Source: Eubacteriales bacterium (GTDB lineage: Bacteria > Bacillota_A > Clostridia > Christensenellales > Aristaeellaceae). From it: DNA of 7,143 nucleotides. Made by a program: the position numbers and the translations under genes. Under the pieces are notes generated by a model. The model made no database searches. It was not told the origin of the DNA and worked only from the letters and a program-made list of their open reading frames with translations. Location of the stretch: the NCBI GenBank assembly GCA_029974855.1, contig JARKQO010000497.1, forward strand, positions 1 through 7,143, read 5' to 3'. Shown one piece after another: positions 5,675 through 7,143 of the stretch; position 1 is the stretch's first letter; each line of letters begins with the position of its first letter.

Positions 5675-5711
5675 AAAAGGGGCTGTAGCCAAAGCGCTAC
5701 AGCCTCTTTTT
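5675..5711. terminator. Bidirectional intrinsic terminator between rplL and the ABC operon
   Basis: GGCTGTAGC (5681-5689) pairs perfectly with GCTACAGCC (5696-5704) around a 6-nt loop. The flanks extend it, with AAAAGG pairing to TCTTTT outside the core (one G-U pair). On the plus strand it ends in a T-run (5707-5711) and stops rplJL transcription 20 nt past the rplL stop. On the minus strand it is followed by CCTTTT, so it can also end the convergent permease transcript 25 nt past its stop. Confidence 0.9.
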
Positions 5712-5735
5712 CGCGCTTTCCCAGACAAAGGGTTT

Positions 5736-6557
5736 CTATGCTTTTTGCACGATTTTCCGCACCGCGGTCAGCGCCAAAAAGACGGCGATGTTGGCGATCA
5801 CAATGCTGGACGAGGTGGGCGTGGCAAACAGGTAGGAGCTCACCATGCCCGCCAAAAAGCACACAAGCGAGATCGCCACCGCGCAAAGGCAGACGCCCCG
5901 GAAGCTCTTGCAAACCCGCATGGCGCTCAGGGCCGGAAAGATGATCAGGCTGGAGATCAGCATCGCGCCCATGAGCCGCATGCCCAGCACGATGGTCAGG
6001 GCGGTGAGAAAGGCCAGAAGCCATTGGTACAACCGGGTTTTTTCGCCAATGGCCTTGGCGAAGGTTTCATCAAAGGTGATGAGGAAAATCTTTCGATAAA
6101 AGGCCAAAAACAGCGCCAGCACCAAAACCGCCAAGGCGACGCTCAGCCACACATCCTCGCCCCGCATGGTCAGGATGCTGCCAAAGAGGTAGTTGTTCAC
6201 ATCCGTGGTCATGCTGGCGCTGTGGGAGAGCACCATCACCCCCAGGGCCAGGGACCCGGTGGAGAGCATGGCAATGGCGGCGTCCCCTTTGATTTTGCCG
6301 CTTTCACTGAGCTGCAGCAGCAAAAAAGCAGCCACCAGCACCACCGGTATAGTGACCGCCATGGGAGCCCAGTTTAGGGCGGTGGCCACCGCCAGCGCGC
6401 CAAAGCCCACATGGCTCAGGCCGTCCCCGATCATGGAATAGCGCTTGAGCACCAGGCAGACCCCCAGCAAAGACGCGCAGACGGAAACCAGCGCCCCCAC
6501 GGCCAGGGCCCGCTGCATAAAGCCGAAGGAGAGCATATCCCGAAGCTGTTCAGCCAT
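5736..6557 (-). CDS. Metal ABC transporter permease (ABC-3/ZnuB-MntB type)
   Basis: This 273-residue integral membrane protein is the channel subunit of a cluster-9 type ABC importer for zinc, manganese or iron. About eight hydrophobic segments are visible. Family features include LKRYSMIGDGLSHVGFGALA (38-57, with Asp45 and His49 at positions usually conserved), GMRLMGAMLISSLIIFPALS (192-211) and TPTSSSIVIANIAVF near the C-terminus. The ATG at 6555-6557 is chosen because GGGAGGG lies 7 nt upstream and it overlaps the ATPase stop codon; an upstream in-frame start would run 43 codons back into the ATPase gene. The 8-bp overlap implies translational coupling. Which metal is carried cannot be decided without the substrate-binding protein, which is not in the window. 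Confidence 0.92.
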   Translation of the reverse strand: MAEQLRDMLSFGFMQRALAVGALVSVCASLLGVCLVLKRYSMIGDGLSHVGFGALAVATALNWAPMAVTIPVVLVAAFLLLQLSESGKIKGDAAIAMLSTGSLALGVMVLSHSASMTTDVNNYLFGSILTMRGEDVWLSVALAVLVLALFLAFYRKIFLITFDETFAKAIGEKTRLYQWLLAFLTALTIVLGMRLMGAMLISSLIIFPALSAMRVCKSFRGVCLCAVAISLVCFLAGMVSSYLFATPTSSSIVIANIAVFLALTAVRKIVQKA

Positions 6558-7143
6558 TTTTCGTCCCTCCCACAAAGAGGTCGCTGAGCGGGGAAGCGGC
6601 GTACTGGTCAGTGGTGCCATAGAAATTCCCGCTATCGGAAAGGTGCAAAATATGGCGGGCATGCTCAAGGGCGGCGGGAATGTCATGGGTGATCATCAGG
6701 ATCGTCATCCCTTGCTGATGCAGCCCTTCCACCACCCGGTAGAATTCCTGGGTGGCAAGGGGATCCAGCCCCGCCGTGGGCTCATCCAGCAGCAGCAGCC
6801 GCTCCGCGGCGCACAGAGCCCTGGCCAGCAGCACCCGCTGCCGCTGGCCCCCGGAAAGCTCCGTAAAGCTTTTGTTTTTGAGATCCAGGACCGACAGGCG
6901 CTCCATGTTGCGCCTCACCCTGTCCCTTTGCGCCCGTCCCAGCAGCGGGCCCCTGCTTCTGGCCCCCGCCGAAACCACCTCCCACACGGAGGCGGGAAAA
7001 TCCCGCTGGGACTCGGACTGTTGGGGCAAATAGCCGATTGTGCTTCTCTTGACCCCTTCCCCCAGGCTGATTTTGCCCTTGGCCGGGGGAAGCAGCCCCA
7101 ACAGCCCCTTCACCAAGGTCGTTTTTCCGGAGCCGTTCTCCCC
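6550..7143 (-). CDS. Metal ABC transporter ATP-binding protein, N-terminus cut by window edge
   Basis: This is the cytoplasmic ATPase that drives the permease encoded next to it. 197 residues are visible, and family members have about 230-260, so roughly 35-40 N-terminal residues lie outside. The window edge falls at Walker A (GENGSGKTTLVK, visible residues 1-12). In order follow the Q-loop (GYLPQQ, 37-42), the ABC signature LSGGQ (96-100), Walker B LLLLDEPTAGLD (116-127) and the H-loop Asp-His region ITHD (151-154). All catalytic motifs are intact. The tail ending LFVGGTKNG is of the ZnuC/AdcC type. The stop codon overlaps the permease start, so the two are one operon transcribed towards rplL. 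The gene presumably begins just past base 7143, perhaps after a substrate-binding protein gene. Confidence 0.93.
   Translation of the reverse strand, partial: GENGSGKTTLVKGLLGLLPPAKGKISLGEGVKRSTIGYLPQQSESQRDFPASVWEVVSAGARSRGPLLGRAQRDRVRRNMERLSVLDLKNKSFTELSGGQRQRVLLARALCAAERLLLLDEPTAGLDPLATQEFYRVVEGLHQQGMTILMITHDIPAALEHARHILHLSDSGNFYGTTDQYAASPLSDLFVGGTKNG

Noticed and set aside
6558..6686. 43-codon N-terminal extension of the permease
   Set aside because: It would overlap the ATPase C-terminus, is Pro/Ser-rich without membrane-protein character, and a good GGGAGGG site serves the ATG at 6557.

Overview
The window looks like an ordinary chromosomal stretch of a GC-rich member of the Bacillota, most likely a gut-type Clostridia related to Oscillospiraceae. 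The taxonomic guess is inference. It rests on strong AAGGAGG-type ribosome binding sites, sigma-A style promoters, a Firmicutes-type L10 leader before rplJ, and the character of the KdgK, L10 and L7/L12 proteins. I see no mobile element, CRISPR array, tRNA or rRNA. Two genes run off the edges: kdgK at the left and a metal-transporter ATPase at the right.

Left part (1-1867, minus strand): a two-gene operon, eda then kdgK, for 2-keto-3-deoxygluconate (KDG) catabolism. KdgK phosphorylates KDG to KDPG, and Eda cleaves KDPG to pyruvate and glyceraldehyde-3-phosphate, so the pair links hexuronate or sugar-acid breakdown to glycolysis. The Eda protein carries an extra C-terminal glyoxalase/VOC-like domain of about 105 residues, the most unusual protein feature here. 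The operon has a recognisable promoter and a perfect inverted repeat between promoter and gene, a good operator candidate.

Middle (1868-4345, minus strand): a regulator-protease operon. A PucR/CdaR-type regulator with a C-terminal helix-turn-helix is followed 24 nt later by an S41 carboxy-terminal processing protease with a lipoprotein signal peptide and an intact Ser-Lys dyad. A strong hairpin lies just past the protease gene.

Right of centre (4346-5711, plus strand): the rplJ-rplL operon, encoding the ribosomal stalk proteins L10 and L7/L12. It has a near-consensus extended -10 promoter, an L10-binding leader and an attenuator, and ends in a strong terminator. Neither rplKA nor rpoBC flanks it, unlike the usual bacterial order.

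Right end (5736-7143, minus strand): a metal-type ABC transporter, with ATPase and permease genes overlapping by 8 bp. It converges on rplL and probably shares the same bidirectional terminator.

I found no clearly new biological system. The best leads are the Eda-VOC fusion, the palindrome in the eda leader, and the possible link between the CdaR-like regulator and the nearby KDG genes.
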